NCBI RefSeq assembly: GCF_000300335.1
Contig: NZ_AMRM01000008.1
Coordinates: forward strand, 62,001-126,000
DNA length: 64,000 bases
Reading direction: 5' to 3'
DNA from: Nitratireductor pacificus pht-3B
GTDB lineage: Bacteria; Pseudomonadota; Alphaproteobacteria; Rhizobiales; Rhizobiaceae
The notes below the pieces were generated by a model, which saw only the letters and a list, made by a program, of their open reading frames with translations, was not told where the DNA came from and made no database searches. The position numbers and the translations under genes are program-made. Every line of letters starts with the position of its first letter. Position 1 is the stretch's first letter. Positions 25,232 to 36,915 of the stretch are shown one piece after another.

Positions 25232-25585
25232 TCAACGGGCTTTCAGCTTGAAACCGCCGCACTCGACGATCTGCTTGCCGGACATGTGATAGGCGGAGTC
25301 CCAGGAAACCTTCACCTGCTTGGGGCAGCCATTGTAGCTCTTGTTGACGAGGTTGACGGACCCCTGGGGCGTGTTGGCGGTGATCTTCACCAGCTTGAGG
25401 CCCTTGGTGCTGCTGATCGTACAGACGACGGCGTTGGGGATCGAACAGTTCATCGTCGCGCCGGCTGCCTGCGGGGCGAGGGCGAGTTGGCCGGCGACGC
25501 TGGCGGTCGACAGGCCGGACAGGGCAAGCATGGCCAGCGACGTGGCGGCGACGGCGAAGCGGCGGGAGGTGTTGAAAGAGGTCAT
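25232..25585 (-). CDS. Small secreted protein, unknown
   Basis: 117 residues. A signal peptide is clear (RRFAVAATSLAMLALSGLSTASVAGQ). The mature region has four cysteines (MNCSIPNAVVCTISSTKGLK, NGCPKQV, VECGGFK), suggesting two disulfides and a compact periplasmic or extracellular domain with a basic C-terminus. I do not recognise a named family. The ATG has GGAG about 8 bases before it. Its neighbour on the same strand, a membrane protein gene, ends 120 bases upstream. Confidence 0.7.
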   Translation of the reverse strand: MTSFNTSRRFAVAATSLAMLALSGLSTASVAGQLALAPQAAGATMNCSIPNAVVCTISSTKGLKLVKITANTPQGSVNLVNKSYNGCPKQVKVSWDSAYHMSGKQIVECGGFKLKAR

Positions 25586-25705
25586 TTCAGTTCTCCAATC
25601 GGGTTCTTGTTGGGCGGGCTCGCAGGCCCGATACCCCTCAGTCGCCGTGGTCTGGAGATAGGTTCACGAAAAATGCGGGCGCGGAAAACGGGTGGCGCGG
25701 CGGCG

Positions 25706-26221
25706 TCAGCCGGGCTGCCCTGCGGTCCGGTTCACCGGGTTGTCCGGATTGAGATTGTAACCGGGGCCGATGGTCAGCGGCTTGTCGGGAACGATGGTGT
25801 CGCTGATGACGCTGGCATAGCTGTGCTCGACGCTCCACAGCAGCGTGTTCCGCTCGCGGTCGTAGACCCGGATCGACACCTGATAGGGCTTTTTCGCCTC
25901 GACGCCGCGGACAGGGGGCGTGCGCAGGGAATAGCGGTCGGTCATGGTGCTGACGCGCTCCGATACCACGAGCGGTTCCCCGCCGCCGGGATTCTCGAAC
26001 GAGGCTTCGATGACCGACCCGCTGGCCAGCGGACGGATCACCTGCGCGGTGAAACCATAGAAGACCTCGCCCTGGCGGTAGTTGAACATGAAGCCGCCGC
26101 CGAGGATCTTCAGATAGGGATCGCCTGACGGGTCGTCGCGCCAGTACCAGCCGAAGGCGAACAGGACCGCGCACAGGAGGATCGCCGAGATCAGCACGTT
26201 GCGCACCGAGAAGATGGTCAT
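25706..26221 (-). CDS. Membrane-anchored protein, unknown
   Basis: 171 residues from ATG at 26221 (GGGAGG before it). One N-terminal membrane segment (VLISAILLCAVLFAFGWYW) followed by a periplasmic domain of about 145 residues rich in beta strands (GGGFMFNYRQGEVFYGFTAQ, SVIEASFENPGGGEPLVV, VSIRVYDRERNTLLWSVEHS). Similar single-span proteins occur in rhizobial genomes with no function. The start overlaps the stop of the upstream CGNR gene by ATGA, so the pair is translated together. Confidence 0.75.
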   Translation of the reverse strand: MTIFSVRNVLISAILLCAVLFAFGWYWRDDPSGDPYLKILGGGFMFNYRQGEVFYGFTAQVIRPLASGSVIEASFENPGGGEPLVVSERVSTMTDRYSLRTPPVRGVEAKKPYQVSIRVYDRERNTLLWSVEHSYASVISDTIVPDKPLTIGPGYNLNPDNPVNRTAGQPG

Positions 26222-26871
26222 GCCGGGGCCTCCCCTTTCCTTGCGCCATGGCGCGCGGCGTAACGGCGGGCCTTCGCCGCGCCACCACAATGATCCATGC
26301 TACACCAGCGGCGCGAGCCGTTCCTGGTTTCGTCGAGGAACAGCCAGCCGCAGCCGTCCGGTCCGGGGCATTCCTTGACGCGGGCCAGGTCGTCGCCCGT
26401 CAGGAGGGCGTCTGCCGAAAGGGCGACCGCGTGAAGCGGCGCTAGAAAGTCGAGCTGCGCGGCATCCCAGCGCCACACAAAGCCGCCCCCCTCTTGCACC
26501 AGTACTTGCCGGCGCCGCGCCTCGCGCAGCACCGCATCGAGATGTGCAAGCTGATCCGCAGGTGCGGGAATTGCCTCGATGACGCTGCGGAAGACCCGGT
26601 ACAGCGCCTCACGCAAAGCCATGGCGCGGGCATGTGCCTCGGCCGCGCGTGTGCTGCCGGCATTTGCCTCAAGGTGTGCGATGAACTGTGTACCGAACAG
26701 CGCCTTCTGCCGGCACCAGCCGAGCAGCGCAGCGTAGTCAGGCAGATAGTCGCGTGTGGCGGGACGCGAAAGGCTGTTCACCGTGTTGATGAAATCGAGG
26801 CACAGCCGGCCGCCGAAGAAGAATGGGACAGGCCAGTCGCGTTTCGTCCCGGTGGAAGCTCTAGTGCGCAT
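26218..26871 (-). CDS. CGNR/ABATE zinc-finger regulator-like protein
   Basis: 217 residues from the ATG at 26871, with GGGAGGAG before it. The N-terminal ABATE domain begins FFFGGRLCLDFINTVNSL, and a C-terminal zinc ribbon follows: ECPGPDGCGWLFLDETRNG then RRWCSMDHCGGAAKARRYAA. Four cysteines are present, but the eponymous CGNR tetrapeptide is CGGA here. Family members are putative stress-related transcription regulators. It is divergent from a cytochrome b561 gene, and coupled to the downstream membrane protein gene. An extended open frame to 27207 has no support. Confidence 0.85.
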   Translation of the reverse strand: MRTRASTGTKRDWPVPFFFGGRLCLDFINTVNSLSRPATRDYLPDYAALLGWCRQKALFGTQFIAHLEANAGSTRAAEAHARAMALREALYRVFRSVIEAIPAPADQLAHLDAVLREARRRQVLVQEGGGFVWRWDAAQLDFLAPLHAVALSADALLTGDDLARVKECPGPDGCGWLFLDETRNGSRRWCSMDHCGGAAKARRYAARHGARKGEAPA

Positions 26872-27026
26872 CGGCTTCTCCTCCCTTAACCAGCTAAATC
26901 TATTTTGCCGGTTGGTCAAGAATGAGCCGTTCGTCGCTGCCTTGCTTCTCCACGCGGCGGCTCGGCGGAAAGCTGCTCTTAATGGTTTCGATGCAGATTC
27001 CGCGATCGATTGAGGGGAGCTGAGAC

Positions 27027-27530
27027 ATGACCGGACCTCGCCTGAACAACGCTGCGGCGCCTGCCACTCGCTATTCCGCCATGCAGATCGGCCTTCACTG
27101 GCTCGTCGTTGTGCTGGTCCTGTCACAATGGCTGACATCCGGATCCATCGAGCGAACCCATAATCCGCTTGTTCCGCCCTCCTCGACGGACCTGTTGCTC
27201 CACGCAATGCATAATTACGGAGGCATGACCATCGGTGCCCTTATGGGTCTGCGCCTGCTGATGCGCATCTTCCGGCCGGTCCCGCCGGCAGGGGGCCTGC
27301 CCCCCTGGCAGAACGCCGCCTCGATGATCGTTCACTGGGGACTCTATGCGTCGCTGCTCGCGCAGGCTGCCACGGGATTTGTCGCGTCATATCTGTGGAA
27401 CGCGGTGGCGCCGGTGCATGCCCTGCTGTGGAATGTCACGCTGGCGCTCGTCCTGACGCACGTCGCGGCTGCGGCGTTTCATGCCGCAAAGCGCGACGGC
27501 GTGGTGGATCGGATGACGCCGTTCTCCTGA
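27027..27530 (+). CDS. Cytochrome b561 family protein
   Basis: 167 residues with four membrane helices. Typical CybB pattern: RYSAMQIGLHWLVVVLVLSQW with a heme His at about 24, LHAMHNYGGMTIGALMGLRL with the second His pair, MIVHWGLYASLLAQAATGF and ALVLTHVAAAAFHAAKRDG with the last heme His. Such proteins pass electrons from ubiquinol, some oxidising superoxide. Its own role is unknown. Divergent from the CGNR gene; the 155 bases between them include a more AT-rich stretch near 26880-26920 that probably holds both promoters. Confidence 0.92.
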   Translation: MTGPRLNNAAAPATRYSAMQIGLHWLVVVLVLSQWLTSGSIERTHNPLVPPSSTDLLLHAMHNYGGMTIGALMGLRLLMRIFRPVPPAGGLPPWQNAASMIVHWGLYASLLAQAATGFVASYLWNAVAPVHALLWNVTLALVLTHVAAAAFHAAKRDGVVDRMTPFS

Positions 27531-27556
27531 CGCCAGGACGCCGCCGGATTCGGGAT

Positions 27557-30328
<2,772 letters not shown>

Positions 30329-31303
30329 ATGGCCACCATCAGCCAGAAACCAAAGCTCGTCACCATTTTCGGCGGCTCCGGCTTCGTCGGCCGTCATCTG
30401 GTGCAGGCCCTGACGAGGCGCGGATACCGCGTCCGGGTGGCGTGCCGCAACCCCAACCTGGCCATGCATCTCCAGCCGCTGGGCAATGTCGGTCAGGTTC
30501 ATGCCGTGCAGGCCAATCTGCGCAACCGCGCCTCGGTCGACCGGGCCGTGGAAGGCGCCGATCACGTGGTCAATCTCGTCGGTATCCTGCATGAATCGGG
30601 ACGCCAGACCTTCGACGCCGTGCAGGATTTCGGCGCGCGCGCCGTGGCCGAGGCCGCCCGTGCGGCGGGGGCCGGTCTGACGCAGGGTTCCGCCATCGGC
30701 GCGGATGCGGATTCGGTCTCCGACTATGCCCGCACCAAGGCGCTCGGCGAGCAGGCGGCGCTGGAAACGGTCAAGGATGCCGTCATCATCCGCCCGTCCA
30801 TCATTTTCGGGCCGGAAGACCAGTTCTTCAACCGCTTCGCCAACATGGCGCGGTTCTCGCCCTTCTTGCCGCTGATCGGTGGCGGCGAGACGAGGTTCCA
30901 GCCGGTCTATGTCGGCGATGTCGCCGAGGTTTATGCGCGTTCCGTCGACGGCACGCTGAAGGGCGGCAAGGTCTACGAGCTGGGCGGCCCCGAGGTGCTG
31001 ACCTTCCGCGAATGCATGGAGCAGATGCTGGAGGTGATCCACCGCAAGCGCTGGTTCGTCTCCATCCCGTGGTCCGTGGCGCGGCTGCAGGGGCGCATTC
31101 TCGGCAAGCTGCCGGGCCACCTGCTGACGCTCGACCAGGTGGAGCAGCTCAGGCACGACAACGTCGTTTCCGAAGCCGCCGCAAAGGACAAGCGGACGCT
31201 GGCCGGCCTCGGCATCGCCCAGCATTCGCTGGCGGCGATGCTGCCCGCCTATCTGTGGCGCTTTCGCCCGGCCGGACAGTTCACCCGCAAGCAGCTGCTT
31301 TAG
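30329..31303 (+). CDS. NDUFA9-like atypical short-chain dehydrogenase (complex I-associated type)
   Basis: 324 residues. Rossmann N-terminus TIFGGSGFVGRHLVQALTRRG (GGxGFxGR) binding NAD(P)H, then GADHVVNLVGIL, a YARTKALGE segment holding the YxxxK pair, and a RPSIIFGPEDQFFNRFA block typical of NDUFA9. In mitochondria NDUFA9 is a structural NADPH-binding subunit of complex I; the bacterial homologues in alphaproteobacteria are presumed similar or quinone-biosynthesis related. No nuo genes are in the window. Confidence 0.9.
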   Translation: MATISQKPKLVTIFGGSGFVGRHLVQALTRRGYRVRVACRNPNLAMHLQPLGNVGQVHAVQANLRNRASVDRAVEGADHVVNLVGILHESGRQTFDAVQDFGARAVAEAARAAGAGLTQGSAIGADADSVSDYARTKALGEQAALETVKDAVIIRPSIIFGPEDQFFNRFANMARFSPFLPLIGGGETRFQPVYVGDVAEVYARSVDGTLKGGKVYELGGPEVLTFRECMEQMLEVIHRKRWFVSIPWSVARLQGRILGKLPGHLLTLDQVEQLRHDNVVSEAAAKDKRTLAGLGIAQHSLAAMLPAYLWRFRPAGQFTRKQLL

Positions 31304-31311
31304 GTCGCCCG

Positions 31312-32079
31312 TTGGGCGGCTGGGACAGTCTTCTGCCCGAAACGCTCGGCGCGCTGCCGGCGCTGCTGCTGATCGTCGCCAGTTTCTTCACCTCGGCCCT
31401 GACCGCCGCGTTCGGCGTCGGCGGCGGGCTGGCCATGCTGGCGCTGCTCGGCCTGTTCATCCCCGTCGCGGCGCTCATTCCGGTGCACGGGGCGGTCCAG
31501 CTCGGCTCCAACACTGGCCGCGCCTGGCACCAGCGGGCGCATATCCGCTTCTCGATCGCCACGCCCTTCATCATCGGCAGCCTGATCGGCGCCGCCGTGG
31601 GCGCCTATTTCGTCGTGCAGCTGCCCGACGCCGTGCTGAAGCTGCTGCTCGGCCTGTTCGTCATCGTGGTCACCTGGGCGAAGGTCCTGGGCGTCGCGCG
31701 CCTCAGCCATGCGGGGCTTGCCGCCGGCAGCGCGGTGATCGCGCTCGCCACCATGTTCGTCGGTGCCACGGGGCCGCTCCTGTCGGCATTCTTCGCGCAG
31801 ATCATTCCCGACGACCGCCGGGCGCTGGTCGCCACCCATGCCGCCGGCATGACCGTGCAGCATGCCCTGAAAGTGGTCGCCTTCGCCCTTGCCGGCTTTG
31901 CCTTCTGGCGCTGGCTGCCCTTCGTCGCGGTGATGGTCGGCTCGGGCTATCTCGGCACGATCTACGGCAGCAGGCTACTCGAGACGATGCCGGAAGAGAT
32001 GTTCCGCCGCTGGTTCAGGATCGGCCTGACCCTGCTCGCGCTCGACCTGGTGCGGCGCGGTATCATGGGTTTGGCGTAA
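31312..32079 (+). CDS. TauE/SafE-family membrane permease
   Basis: 255 residues if started at the TTG at 31312, which is 8 bases after the previous stop; no ATG occurs before residue 42. About eight hydrophobic segments; the TauE/SafE features FFTSALTAAFGVGGGLAMLA and LGLFIPVAALIPVHGAVQLGSN are present, with a repeat of the fold in the second half (VGATGPLLSAFFAQIIP). Family members export sulfite or sulfoacetate, but the substrate here is open. Likely co-transcribed with the NDUFA9-like gene. Convergent with folC. Confidence 0.88.
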   Translation: MGGWDSLLPETLGALPALLLIVASFFTSALTAAFGVGGGLAMLALLGLFIPVAALIPVHGAVQLGSNTGRAWHQRAHIRFSIATPFIIGSLIGAAVGAYFVVQLPDAVLKLLLGLFVIVVTWAKVLGVARLSHAGLAAGSAVIALATMFVGATGPLLSAFFAQIIPDDRRALVATHAAGMTVQHALKVVAFALAGFAFWRWLPFVAVMVGSGYLGTIYGSRLLETMPEEMFRRWFRIGLTLLALDLVRRGIMGLA

Positions 32080-32101
32080 GGGCGGGCCGGAGACCGCCGC
32101 C

Positions 32102-33445
32102 TCAGCGCGGCGGCGTGCCGTTTTCGGCAAGCACGGCGCCGATCAGGTAGAGCGACCCGCAGATCAGGATGCGCGGCGGCGGCTCGGTGCCGTCGCGACC
32201 CCTGTCCAGCGTGTCGCGCAACAGTTTCAGCGCATTGGCGACGGAATGGACCGGCTCGGCGGACAGGCCGGCGGCCGAGGCACGGGCGGCCAGCTCGTCG
32301 TTCGGCACGCTGGCCTCACTCATCTGCACCGGCACGGTATAGACATGCCGCGCCATGCCCTCGAAGGCGCGGAAGAAACCCGTCTGGTCCTTGGTGTTGA
32401 TCATGCCGGCGATGAGGAACAGCGGACGCGGCGAGCGGTCTTCCTCGGTCGCCAGCGCCTCGGCGATGGCCTCGCCTGCGCCGGGATTGTGACCGCCGTC
32501 GATCCAGATCTCGGCGCCCGCCGGCGCGAGGTCGGCCAGCGGGCCGCGCGCCAGGCGCTGCAGGCGGCCGGGCCAGGCGACGCGCTCGACGGCGGCCTCC
32601 GCCGTCCGCAGGTTGACCGGAAAGCCGGCCGCCTTGACCGCGGCGAGCGCGGCCGCCGCGTTGGCGATCTGATGCCGGCCGGTAAGCTTCGGCAGCGGCA
32701 GGTCGAACAGGCCGTTGTCGTCCTGATAGGCCATGCGGCCGTTTTCCTCGAAGGCGAGGAAATCCTCACCGTAGACGGCCATGGGGCAGCCGAGCCTTTC
32801 GGCGGTGTCGACCAGCACTTCGCGCGCCGCGTCGAACTCCTGCTGGCCGATCACGACGGGGCAGCCGCGCTTGATGATGCCGGCCTTCTCCGCCGCGATC
32901 AGCTCCACCCGGTCGCCGAGATAGGCTTCGTGGTCGAGCGAGATCGGCATGATCAGCGTCGCGGCCGGCTGCTCGATCACATTGGTGGCGTCGTAGCGCC
33001 CGCCGAGGCCGACCTCGACGATCGCCGCGTCGGCCGGGTGCTCCGAGAACAGCACGAACATCACGGCGGTGAGGATCTCGAACACCGTGATCTGCTCGCC
33101 GCGATTGGCCTCTGCCACGCGCGCCACCGCTTCCGCCAGCACCGCGTCCTGCACCAGCCTGCCGCCGCCTTCGGCGCCCAGCCGGTAACGCTCGTGCCAG
33201 TTCACCAGATGCGGCGAGGTGTGGACATGAACGATGCGGCCCGATGCCTCCAGCGCGGCGCGCGCGAAGGCGGTGGCCGAGCCCTTGCCGTTGGTGCCCG
33301 CGACATGCAGCACGGGCGGCAGCCTGCGATGCGGGTTGCCGAGCCGGTCGAGCAGCCGCGTGATGCGGTCGAGCGACAGGTCGAATCCCTTGGGATGGAG
33401 CGCCATCAGGCGCTCGATCTCTCCCTCGGCGGACAGGAGTGTCAT
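32102..33445 (-). CDS. folC: Bifunctional folylpolyglutamate synthase / dihydrofolate synthase
   Basis: 447 residues. Makes dihydrofolate from dihydropteroate and adds glutamates to tetrahydrofolate. P-loop HVAGTNGKGSATAFARA (about 47-60), Mur-ligase motif VEVGLGGRYDATNVI, the substrate lysine region AAEKAGIIKRGCPVVIGQQ, and the C-terminal domain opening with WIDGGHNPGAGEAIAEAL. Last gene of the trpF-trpB-trpA-accD-folC cluster, 34 bases after accD. Confidence 0.96.
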   Translation of the reverse strand: MTLLSAEGEIERLMALHPKGFDLSLDRITRLLDRLGNPHRRLPPVLHVAGTNGKGSATAFARAALEASGRIVHVHTSPHLVNWHERYRLGAEGGGRLVQDAVLAEAVARVAEANRGEQITVFEILTAVMFVLFSEHPADAAIVEVGLGGRYDATNVIEQPAATLIMPISLDHEAYLGDRVELIAAEKAGIIKRGCPVVIGQQEFDAAREVLVDTAERLGCPMAVYGEDFLAFEENGRMAYQDDNGLFDLPLPKLTGRHQIANAAAALAAVKAAGFPVNLRTAEAAVERVAWPGRLQRLARGPLADLAPAGAEIWIDGGHNPGAGEAIAEALATEEDRSPRPLFLIAGMINTKDQTGFFRAFEGMARHVYTVPVQMSEASVPNDELAARASAAGLSAEPVHSVANALKLLRDTLDRGRDGTEPPPRILICGSLYLIGAVLAENGTPPR

Positions 33446-33479
33446 GGCGGCTGTTATCCGATCCGTGGCGTGGGGCGCA

Positions 33480-34433
33480 TCAGGTGCCGGGCTGTGCCGG
33501 CGTCGCCTCGTCCACGGCGGGAGCCGGCAGCGCCTCGGCCTCCTGCTTGCCCTCTTCCGTTTGCGTTTCCGGCTTCAGGACGGCCTTCTCCTTGAGCAGG
33601 ATGCGCAGCAGGCGGGCGATGGTCTCCTTCATCTCCAGGCGGGAGACGACCATGTCCACCATGCCGTGATCCTTCAGATATTCGGCGCGCTGGAACCCTT
33701 CCGGCAGCTTCTCGCGGATGGTCTGCTCGATGACGCGCGGGCCGGCGAAACCGATCAGCGCGCCCGGTTCGGCGATGTGGACGTCGCCCAGCATGGCATA
33801 GGACGCCGTGACGCCGCCCGTCGTCGGGTTGGTCAGCACGACGATATAGGGCAGGCCGGCTTCCTTTAGCCGGTCGAGCGCCACGGTGGTGCGCGGCAGC
33901 TGCATCAGCGACAGGATGCCCTCCTGCATGCGCGCGCCGCCGGAGGCCGCGAACAGGACCAGCGGCAGCTTGCGTTCGACGGCGGTCTCGAAGCCTTTGA
34001 TGATGGCCTCGCCCGCGGCCATGCCGAGCGAGCCGCCCATGAAGGCGAAATCCTGCACGGTGGCGAGCAGCTCAAGCCCCTCGATCCGGCCGACGGCGCT
34101 CAGCACCGCGTCGTCCATGCTGGTTTTCGCCTTGGCGTCGCGCAGCCGGTCGGTGTAGCGCCGCTCGTCGCGGAACTTCAGCGGATCGACCGCGACCTTC
34201 GGGCTCTCCAGCGCCTGATACTCGCCGTCGTCGAAGAACGACTTCAGCCGCTCGCGCGCCGAGATCTTCATGTGATGGCCGGAAGACGGGATGACCCAGA
34301 GATTGTCCTCGAGGTCCTTGTGGAAGACCATTTCGCCGGTCTCCGGGTCCTTGATCCAGAGATTTTCCGGCATGTCGCGGCGGCCGAGCATCGAGTTGAT
34401 CTTTGGCCTGACGTAGCTGGTGATCCAGTTCAT
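33480..34433 (-). CDS. accD: Acetyl-CoA carboxylase carboxyltransferase subunit beta, lacking zinc-finger cysteines
   Basis: 317 residues. With AccA transfers carboxyl from biotin to acetyl-CoA, the first step of fatty acid synthesis. The carboxyltransferase core is intact: [36 protein letters not shown] and [16 protein letters not shown]. The N-terminus [19 protein letters not shown] is the rhizobial type. Where E. coli has a C4 zinc finger, this protein reads [20 protein letters not shown] and has no cysteine at all. The tail after residue 290 is Glu/Pro/Ala-rich. Position after trpA is normal for Hyphomicrobiales. Confidence 0.96.
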   Translation of the reverse strand: MNWITSYVRPKINSMLGRRDMPENLWIKDPETGEMVFHKDLEDNLWVIPSSGHHMKISARERLKSFFDDGEYQALESPKVAVDPLKFRDERRYTDRLRDAKAKTSMDDAVLSAVGRIEGLELLATVQDFAFMGGSLGMAAGEAIIKGFETAVERKLPLVLFAASGGARMQEGILSLMQLPRTTVALDRLKEAGLPYIVVLTNPTTGGVTASYAMLGDVHIAEPGALIGFAGPRVIEQTIREKLPEGFQRAEYLKDHGMVDMVVSRLEMKETIARLLRILLKEKAVLKPETQTEEGKQEAEALPAPAVDEATPAQPGT

Positions 34434-34487
34434 TGCAGATGCTTTCCGTTCTACTGGCTTTTCGACTGAGTGGGGAGGATGGTCCGA

Positions 34488-35327
34488 TTATCGGGCAACA
34501 GCAAGGCGGGCCTCGCGCACGCCCGCGGCCAGCCCGCGCACCAGCGTGGCGACGGCCTCGGCCGGGTCGGCCACCTGTGCGCCCTTGGCGTCATAGCATT
34601 GGGCGATGGCGGCGACGATGGCCGTGCCGACGACGACTCCGTCCGCGGCTTCGCCGATGGCCCTCGCCTGGCGCGCCGTCTTGACGCCGAAGCCGACGCA
34701 GACCGGCAGGTCCGTATGCTTCTTGATGCGCGCGACGGCGCCGGAGACCTTGCTCGTGTCGGGCAGTGCCGCGCCGGTGACGCCGGTCATCGAGACGTAG
34801 TAGACGAAGCCGGACGTGTTCTGCAGAACCTTCGGCATCCGCTCCTCGTCGGTGGTCGGCGTGGCGAGGCGGATGAAGTTCAGCCCGGCCTTCAGCGCCG
34901 GCACGCACAGCTCCTCGTCCATCTCCGGCGGAAGATCGACGATGATCAGCCCGTCGATGCCGGCCTTCTTCGCATCGCTGAGGAAGCGCTCGACGCCGTA
35001 GATGTAGATCGGGTTGTAATAGCCCATCATGACGATCGGCGTGTCGTCGTCGCCGGCGCGGAAGTCGCGCGCCATCTGCAGCGTCCGGGAGAGCGTCTGG
35101 CCGGCCTTGAGGGCCCTGAGGCCCGCCGCCTGGATGGCCGGGCCGTCGGCCATCGGGTCGGAGAAGGGCATGCCCAGCTCGATCACGTCGCTGCCGGCCT
35201 CGGGCAGCGCCTTCATGATCGACAGGGCGGTTTCATAGTCGGGGTCGCCTCCCATGAAATAGGTGACGAGGGCCGGCCTGTTCTCTTCCTTCAGCCGGGC
35301 AAAACGGCGGTCGATGCGGGTGGTCAT
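34488..35327 (-). CDS. trpA: Tryptophan synthase alpha chain
   Basis: 279 residues. Cleaves indole-3-glycerol phosphate to indole and G3P. Catalytic Glu in [19 protein letters not shown] and Asp in [13 protein letters not shown] are present; [11 protein letters not shown] is the conserved loop. Starts 111 bases after the 80-residue gene, with GGAAAAAATACCTAA before the ATG. Works with TrpB encoded upstream. Confidence 0.97.
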   Translation of the reverse strand: MTTRIDRRFARLKEENRPALVTYFMGGDPDYETALSIMKALPEAGSDVIELGMPFSDPMADGPAIQAAGLRALKAGQTLSRTLQMARDFRAGDDDTPIVMMGYYNPIYIYGVERFLSDAKKAGIDGLIIVDLPPEMDEELCVPALKAGLNFIRLATPTTDEERMPKVLQNTSGFVYYVSMTGVTGAALPDTSKVSGAVARIKKHTDLPVCVGFGVKTARQARAIGEAADGVVVGTAIVAAIAQCYDAKGAQVADPAEAVATLVRGLAAGVREARLAVAR

Positions 35328-35438
35328 TTAGGTATTTTTTCCTCGTTCATCCAGCGCGGCGCCCCCGCCGCCTTGCGTTCGTGCGGTTGCAGCGGCCTCA
35401 GCGTCGGGCGACGACCCTGCGAGAAGACGATGCCCCGG

Positions 35439-35681
35439 TCATCCCTCGGCGTGCTCGCGGATTTCGATCGTGACGGCGAAGGCGTAGAAGCCGTCGCGCG
35501 CGATGCGGCTCTTCGCCTCGTTCGGATCGAAGGCGATCCGCGGCTCCCCGTCATCGGCGACATGGGTCAGAAAGGCGAGGTTCTGGCTGTTGCGAATGCC
35601 CTGGGGGTTTTCCCTATCGTCGTCCTGGCGGATCGCCACATAGTGGTGCTGATTGTGCTTGGAACGATAGATTTCGAACAT
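35439..35681 (-). CDS. Conserved-looking 80-residue protein between trpB and trpA
   Basis: 80 residues, soluble, rich in His, Gln and acidic residues: MFEIYRSKHNQHHYVAIRQD, then NSQNLAFLTHVADDGEPRIA and a closing FYAFAVTIEIREHAEG. Its ATG follows the trpB stop by 3 bases (TGA-AAC-ATG), which argues that it is translated through coupling and is a real gene. I do not recognise a family. The position suggests a role tied to tryptophan synthase, but that is inference only. Confidence 0.75.
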   Translation of the reverse strand: MFEIYRSKHNQHHYVAIRQDDDRENPQGIRNSQNLAFLTHVADDGEPRIAFDPNEAKSRIARDGFYAFAVTIEIREHAEG

Positions 35682-35684
35682 GTT

Positions 35685-36905
35685 TCAGATCTCCATGCCG
35701 AGCATGCCCGCGACCGTATGCACATCCTTGTCGCCACGGCCGGAGAAGTTGACGATCATGATCTGGTCTTTGCCCATGGTCGGCGCGAGCTTCACGGCAT
35801 GGGCGATCGCGTGGGCCGATTCCAGCGCCGGGATGATGCCCTCGATCTTCGTGGTTAGCTGGAACGCTTCCACCGCCTCGTCGTCGAGGATCGGCGAGTA
35901 GACGACGCGGCCCGCATCCTTGAGCCAGCTGTGCTCCGGTCCGACGCCCGGATAGTCGAGGCCGGCCGAAACCGAATGACCGTCGAGAATCTGACCGTCC
36001 TCGTTCTGCATCAGATAGGTGCGGTTTCCGTGCAGGACGCCTGGCGATCCGGCCGTCATCGAGGCGCAGTGCTCGACCCCGTCCAGCCCGCGCCCGCCCG
36101 CCTCGACGCCGTGGATCGCCACCTGGCTGTCGTCGAGGAAGGGATGGAACAGGCCGATGGCGTTCGATCCGCCACCGACGGCGGCGACGATGGCGTCGGG
36201 CAGGCGTCCCTCGAGCTCGAGAATCTGCGCGCGGGCCTCGATGCCGATCACCGACTGCAGGTCGCGCACCAGTTCGGGATAGGGATGCGGGCCGGCGGCG
36301 GTGCCGATCAGGTAATAGGTGTCCTCGACATTGGTGACCCAGTCGCGCAGCGCCTCGTTCATGGCGTCCTTCAGTGTGCCGTGGCCGGCCGTGACCGGCC
36401 TCACCTCGGCGCCGAGCAGGTTCATGCGGAAGACGTTCGGCTTCTGCCGCTCCACATCGGTGGCGCCCATATAGACCACGCAGGGCAGGCCGAAACGCGC
36501 CGCGACGGTAGCCGAGGCGACGCCGTGCTGGCCGGCGCCCGTCTCGGCGATGATGCGGGTCTTGCCCATGCGCCTGGCAAGCAGGATCTGCCCGATGCAG
36601 TTGTTGATCTTGTGCGACCCCGTGTGGTTCAGGTCCTCGCGCTTGAAGTAGATCTTCGCGCCGCCCAGATGGTCCGTCAGCCGCTCGGCGAAATAGAGCG
36701 GCGAGGGGCGGCCGGTATAGTGCTTGCCGAGGAAAGCGACTTCCGCCTGATAGGCTGGGTCTTCCTTGGCCTCGTTCCAGTGCCGTTGCAGGTCGAGGAT
36801 CAGCGGCATCAGGGTTTCGGCGACGAAACGGCCGCCAAAAATGCCGAACATGCCCGCTTCATCGGGGCCGACGCGGAAGGAATTGGGTGCAGGCGGCTGG
36901 TTCAT
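35685..36905 (-). CDS. trpB: Tryptophan synthase beta chain
   Basis: 406 residues. PLP enzyme joining indole and serine. PLP lysine in [14 protein letters not shown] (HTGSHK), tunnel and glycine loop GGGSNAIG, and the C-terminal [15 protein letters not shown] with the PLP ring-binding region. The start is the ATG at 36905, 10 bases after the trpF stop. The alpha partner lies two genes downstream. Confidence 0.98.
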   Translation of the reverse strand: MNQPPAPNSFRVGPDEAGMFGIFGGRFVAETLMPLILDLQRHWNEAKEDPAYQAEVAFLGKHYTGRPSPLYFAERLTDHLGGAKIYFKREDLNHTGSHKINNCIGQILLARRMGKTRIIAETGAGQHGVASATVAARFGLPCVVYMGATDVERQKPNVFRMNLLGAEVRPVTAGHGTLKDAMNEALRDWVTNVEDTYYLIGTAAGPHPYPELVRDLQSVIGIEARAQILELEGRLPDAIVAAVGGGSNAIGLFHPFLDDSQVAIHGVEAGGRGLDGVEHCASMTAGSPGVLHGNRTYLMQNEDGQILDGHSVSAGLDYPGVGPEHSWLKDAGRVVYSPILDDEAVEAFQLTTKIEGIIPALESAHAIAHAVKLAPTMGKDQIMIVNFSGRGDKDVHTVAGMLGMEI

Positions 36906-36915
36906 CGCCGTCTCC

